From positions 577,081 to 618,908 of the forward strand of contig BJOX01000036.1 of NCBI GenBank assembly GCA_009731375.1: a DNA stretch of 41,828 nt. Reading direction: 5' to 3'. Position numbers and translations under genes: made by a program. The DNA comes from Paulinella micropora. Taxonomy: Eukaryota > Cercozoa > Imbricatea > Euglyphida. The stretch's first letter is position 1, and every line of letters begins with the position of its first letter. The notes below the pieces were generated by a model, which saw nothing but the letters and a program-made list of their open reading frames with translations, searched no databases and had not been told where the DNA came from. Shown here in pieces: positions 36,943 to 41,828 of the stretch.

Positions 36943-39900
36943 GTCGGGATGCCTCCGGCGGAGCATCTAGTCTGAGCACGATTCGAACTTTGGGTCTGAT
37001 AACCGTTCAAAACTTGGGTCGGATGACCGTTCAAACTTTGGGAAGCAACAATAGGTGATTGGTGAGACAGTCTTCAACCGTCTTATGATTCTGACCACTG
37101 TCGGCTGTGTGTGACTTGTTAGTATTCTGAATGAGACTCAAGTTTGTGATTTGAACGGTGTCATAAACCGCTTGATTGATAATTAGCAGTCGTCCACTGA
37201 CACCAATCCAATGGTTCTTATCAGTTTTACAGTCGGTCAATCATAGTAGACTCAAGTTTGTGACTCAAGTACTCAGATTCCGAATGATCATTCAATGTAA
37301 CCGCCTTACGGTAAGCGCTTTCTGTCCGCATCATAAGTTCTGTCGCGGCGGCCTGGCCGGTAATGTACCGCGATCAAGGTTTTCAATCATAACGTTTCAA
37401 CTTCTAGTAATGAAAATTCGTGTGATCATGTGACTCTCCGGCAATAACTTGAATGTTAGTACCGGTAGTCATGTTCTCATTGACAGGCCGCCGTGTAACA
37501 CCCACGGTATACTACATCGTTTTTACGCTATTGGTGTTTACGGGAATTTACTCGTGGAAGTAATTCCTTGTTATTAAATGTATTTTAAGATGAATTCTTA
37601 TTACATTTCCGGTTCTAATTAATACATCCGGTTTTAATGTTGTTTTAGGATAAGGAATATGGGAGGAAAGCTAGGAAGCTTGGATCCCATAGGACCTTAA
37701 AACCTATATAATTCACATAACCGTTTACCGGCGTGGAGAAGGTTTTTAGGATGCAGATTACACTATTATGTAGCATCCATATTGAATAACCTCCCACATT
37801 AATAGCGTTGACCCGATCCTTCTACAACACATGTAGTAACCGTTTGAAGGTAAGGAAAAAGGTCAGGGAAATTCCGTGAAACTTGGCATTTTTTCCCGTG
37901 ACTGGGAATTTATGGCTAAATAAGGGAAATTGCACTTATGGGTTGTTGTTTGGGGTATGCTTTGGCATTTGTGCAGGTTACGGACGTAACGAAACGTGTC
38001 AGTTGACCCTGTCAAAGGGACACTCCGTTTTTAACGGTTTTTCCCTCTGACTTGTTGGTTGGGTTCAGACTTGACTTCCCTTTCTACTTTAGAAGTGAGG
38101 TTAGTTCTGAACCAGTTGTGTTTAACGTTATTATTAAATTCCTTTTTATTATTGAGCTCGTAAGGGTAAGACCTCCGGTCTTAAATGATTACAGCTGCGG
38201 TCTTGGTATCATAGTAATAATGTTGAACTTTTTAAAATCCAAAGAGGGAGACTTGAAGACTCGAGCTTGAAACAACACCTGATTTTTGCGAACTCAACTG
38301 TTACCGTTAAATTCACTGTGACCAAACTAATTCAATGAATTCTGGTTATTAAAGCTTGGCACTGAGTGGGTCTGGTCGGATGGTTGTCGGACTTTCAACA
38401 CCATCCTGACACTTGCCAGTGTCACTGCCAGAGAATCATCAGTGACTCGTGACTCAGCCAGTGCCACTCCTCCGAGGCAGGGCTGTACGCCCCGAGCCTC
38501 CGGCTGTACTAAACCCGGGCCGGCGGCGCAGCCCGGGCCGGCCAGAGGCCGTCGCGTCCGTACACTCCGAGCCTAAATTTGACTCATGATTTCAAACTCC
38601 AGATGATTCAGCTAGCCGCATGTTACTATGATGATCAAGTTGGAGTGGCTTAACTTAGGCTTTCAAGAATAGTCATTTAATAACAGGGATTTACCAGACC
38701 TCGAGTGACCGTGCTCACCCCTTTGCCAAAGGTTAAGTAAGTGCAAGTTTAAGTTTGAGTTTGAGGGTAAGGGTAAGGTAAGGGTAAAGGGTTTGATGTG
38801 TGCTTAGTTGCCAAGGTTTGTGCGGTATGCTCACGACGAAGGTTGTGAGACGGAAGTCGTGTTGCAAGACTAGTTAAGGTTGGTTTGGTTGTGTGGTTAC
38901 GGATGTGGTTGCGTTGAAATGGAAGCGTTGGTAGTACGGTCAAAGTGAGAAAATTACGAGTTGATATGGGTAAAAAGGGAAATTGCTTCTGTAAAAAGGG
39001 GAATTTTCCAGTGCACCTTAGGCGATAAATTACTGGTAGGGTGGAAATAAGTTTGACAGATTCCATTTCGTATAGTAAATTACTAGTTCCTCAGTGATTT
39101 TATTAGTTCCCCCGGTTAGTCAAGCCGGGAGCCTGTGGGGCATGAGGAGAATAGGGTAAAGATGAGGGTGGTATATTTGAGGTGTGTTAGTTACTTTCGG
39201 CTTTGTGGAAAGGTTAATGGGGCTAGTGCGTGGTTCTGTAGCTTTGCTAGTGGGGTCACCATGAATCAGTAACCGTGGCTTGTGGAAAGGAATTGCATAG
39301 GAACTGCCATTGTTCGGCGTAAGTCTGTAAGTGCCGTACATTGGTCGGTAAATGAGCGAAGGTGCGTATGATGATGGCCAGGTCCCGCCATTCGTCAGTG
39401 CAAAGGAAGTATATTCGATCAAGGGCGGCTTTCCAGACAGACCTCGGGTAGGGAATCTCCACCATAAGTTGTAGTGTTGCCGAGAGGAGAAGCTTGAATA
39501 ATTCAAGTTGAGGCTGAGTTTATAAACGTGAACTTGAGGCCGGCGCCGCAGTAGCCACAGTGCCACTGGGCCGGCTTGGAGCTAGCAGCCTTGAAGTTGA
39601 AACTTCACTGACTGAACTCAGTGATATGGACTAGTCATCATACCGTGAGTACTGTAGTGGCGACACAAGTTCAAGTGCCGGGCCGGCGGCGGCGGCTGAG
39701 GGCCGCAGGGCGGCTCCGGTGCCGGCCCCCGGGTGATGGCCGCAAGCCACTGACTAATGATCATGAATTCTCAGACTCAGCCTCACTATTCTGCTTACTG
39801 AGCCGCCCGCAGCGGCCCGCCGGGGCGCCGGCGTTTTCGGCCCTGATCTGACGCCGCCGTGACTGCTACAGTGACTGATCTCTTCAGGTTTCGACTCACC

Positions 39901-40838
39901 TGACCGCCCGGGCCGTTACTGGCATCCGGTACTGGAGTACGGCTCAAGTTTCACCAGCCTCCGATTGTCTTTGCATTTAAATTTCAACTTATCATCTTCA
40001 GCTTGACTCCTTGTTATCATGATACTACCGTGACTCAGTGAACAACTGAGCCTCGGAGTCCAAGGTGTGACTCGTGACTGTTATCGTGCGGATCATCATA
40101 AGTCACGGTTTCAAGAGTCAATAACAATATAATATAATTTATAAAACTTGACAATACGAGACTCAGAACTTGAAAGCCTCCGCGAGAACTTGACTCAAGT
40201 TGAACTTTCCGAGTCATGTCTTCGTGTCCCAGCCTGAGAGAGTCACAAGCAACCGTCACGGCTTGACTTGAAGGTCAAGCAAGGACAGAGAAAGGCAAAT
40301 GCCGTAGGAAAAGCCTGGTATTTGACAGTGCCCGGCCGGCATATTAATACTACTACTGGCCGGCTAATCATGTGACCGGCAAATGGTGGCCGCAAAAACG
40401 TAAGTTGAAAAGTGATCATAGTAGCTGTTACTAGCCTTTTAAGGGTCACAGTTGAATTATTAATATTAATATTAATAAATGATTCGGAATATTGATCGAA
40501 TTCAGGATGAACAGACCAGGCTCTGGGGCTGTTACATTATGCCAACTTGACGGCTACTGGCGCCGCCAGGTGGCAGAAAAACGCGGGCGGCCGCAGGTCA
40601 GCCTACACATAAACTAATGGTACGACAAAAAGACGAGTGTGAACACCGAGGTAATTTAATAAACAAAACACTGAACGAGTTCTTTGCAATAGAAATTTAA
40701 TTATGAATGCCACCGACTTGAATATGATACATGGATACTAACAGTTATCAATATCTGAAGTGTGAACCGCCGAGATAAAAAAGGATGACTCACAGCGCAT
40801 ACAGGTAAAACCTGTGGCATTGTTCTTGTAAAAGCAGC
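36943..40838. other. Ordinary-complexity region without a confident gene
   Basis: Almost free of microsatellites. AT-rich background with short GC clusters (for example 38510-38565, 39533-39580, 39675-39735, 39815-39840, 40330-40395, 40555-40600) and many GACTCA/TGACTCA words. Short frames such as 37176-37433 plus, 38052-38270 plus and 39120-39566 minus have no motif. It may contain the remainder of the BTB gene if that gene continues past 36939. Confidence 0.45.
39256..39465 (-). CDS. Small hypothetical frame
   Basis: Sixty-nine codons starting MVEIPYPRSVWKAALDRIYF and containing EWRDLAIIIRTFAHLP. Composition is protein-like and better than the overlapping longer frame on the same strand. 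No domain recognised; no splice or promoter support. Confidence 0.25.
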   Translation of the reverse strand: MVEIPYPRSVWKAALDRIYFLCTDEWRDLAIIIRTFAHLPTNVRHLQTYAEQWQFLCNSFPQATVTDSW

Positions 40839-40849
40839 TTACACATAAA

Positions 40850-41400
40850 TACGTACATGCATAGATGCATGGATACATACTAACTTACTACGTACATACA
40901 TACATACATACATGCATACATACATACATACATACATATATACATACATACATACAGACGCCTTGCGAGCTCCTGTGCAAGACATATATACACACACACA
41001 TATATACATACATACATACATACATACATACATACATACATACATACATAAACACACACACACACATACATACATACATACATACATACATACATACATG
41101 CATACATGCATGCATGTATGCATGCATGTATGCATGCATACATGCATACATGCATTGAATGCATTACATGCATTACATGCATCACATGCATTACATGTAT
41201 TACATGCATTACATGCATTACATGCATTACATGCATTACATGCATTACATTACATTACATTACATTACATTACATGCATAAATACATACATACACACATA
41301 CATACATACATACATACACACATACATACATACATACATACATACATACATACAATGTCAAATACGTGCATGCATACACATACATACATACATAGCAAGA
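40850..41400. repeat. (CATA)n, (GCAT)n and ATTACATGC repeats
   Basis: CATA with CA and GCAT blocks. A minisatellite of about ten copies of a 10-base unit GCATTACAT lies at 41150-41275. CATA resumes to about 41395. Confidence 0.95.
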
Positions 41401-41423
41401 TAATTTGTTTTTCTTTTTTCTTT

Positions 41424-41471
41424 GACTTCCTGTTCGTTAGCGTTTGCGTCCTTTTTGACGACGACGCGCCT

Positions 41472-41472
<1 letters not shown>
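41424..41472 (-). CDS. Possible exon next to the last GATA tract
   Basis: CTATAG|GCGCG at the end of the TATC tract (sense) opens frames such as RVVVKKDANANEQE, which could end at GAA|GTCAAA (near 41428). It has the same layout as ERA exons but no homology; weak. Confidence 0.25.

Positions 41473-41828
<356 letters not shown>

Noticed and set aside
39120-39566. 148-codon minus-strand frame
   Set aside because: Composition is odd (Pro, Thr and Tyr rich) and a shorter frame on the same strand looks better; neither has homology.

Overview
This is eukaryotic nuclear DNA built largely from simple-sequence repeats: GATA/TATC, CATA/GTAT, GTAG, TAG/CTA, GA, CA and TA tracts, with seven N gaps. Exons are tiny, introns are long and made of microsatellite, and splice donors are often far from consensus (one GC donor in the main gene). 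The main gene encodes an Era GTPase that resembles cyanobacterial/plastid Era, which suggests a plastid-bearing protist or alga. AG|G acceptors, a GC donor and weak donors recall dinoflagellates, but the sequence does not fix the species.

Layout. Positions 1-2302 hold part of a plus-strand coiled-coil gene in four exon pieces. Positions 2303-4230 are AT-rich or GTAT-repeat DNA with no convincing gene, plus a short telomere-like tract at about 4085-4170. From 4234 up to about 28505 on the minus strand lies one gene of at least 30 exons (mean about 58 nt, about 1.75 kb coding in 24 kb of DNA). I assembled it by eye from protein similarity, splice sites and codon phase. Exons 14-30 encode a complete Era protein: G1 GRPNVGKS, G2 region, G3 DTPG, G4 NKND, G5 SAT, a KH domain with GKGG, and the W-R...LGY C-terminus, with a stop at 4234. 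Exons 4-10 look like a gamma-glutamylcyclotransferase/AIG2-like fold joined in phase to the GTPase. Exons 1-3 are a low-complexity N-terminal extension.

At least half of the 30 exons have one or more nearby degenerate shadow copies, sometimes inverted, separated by microsatellite. The introns also hold pieces of three dispersed repeat families: A at 19771 and 31159, B at 23685 and 30104, and C at 13791 and 33350. C carries non-LTR retrotransposon coding remnants. All three families end directly in (ATCT)n, so retrotransposition may have seeded some of the tetranucleotide tracts.

Positions 28.5-33.3 kb hold tandem exon-like repeats, element copies and microsatellites. Positions 33.3-34.8 kb hold the second C copy and facing GATA/TATC arms. 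A two-exon plus-strand gene at 35572-36942 encodes a KCTD-like BTB/T1 protein. Positions 36.9-40.8 kb are ordinary-complexity DNA with scattered GC clusters and no confident gene. The rest is CATA and GATA/TATC repeats.

The translated Era would act in small-subunit rRNA maturation and ribosome assembly, most likely in the plastid or mitochondrion. Most long open reading frames in this window are translated microsatellite and were discarded.
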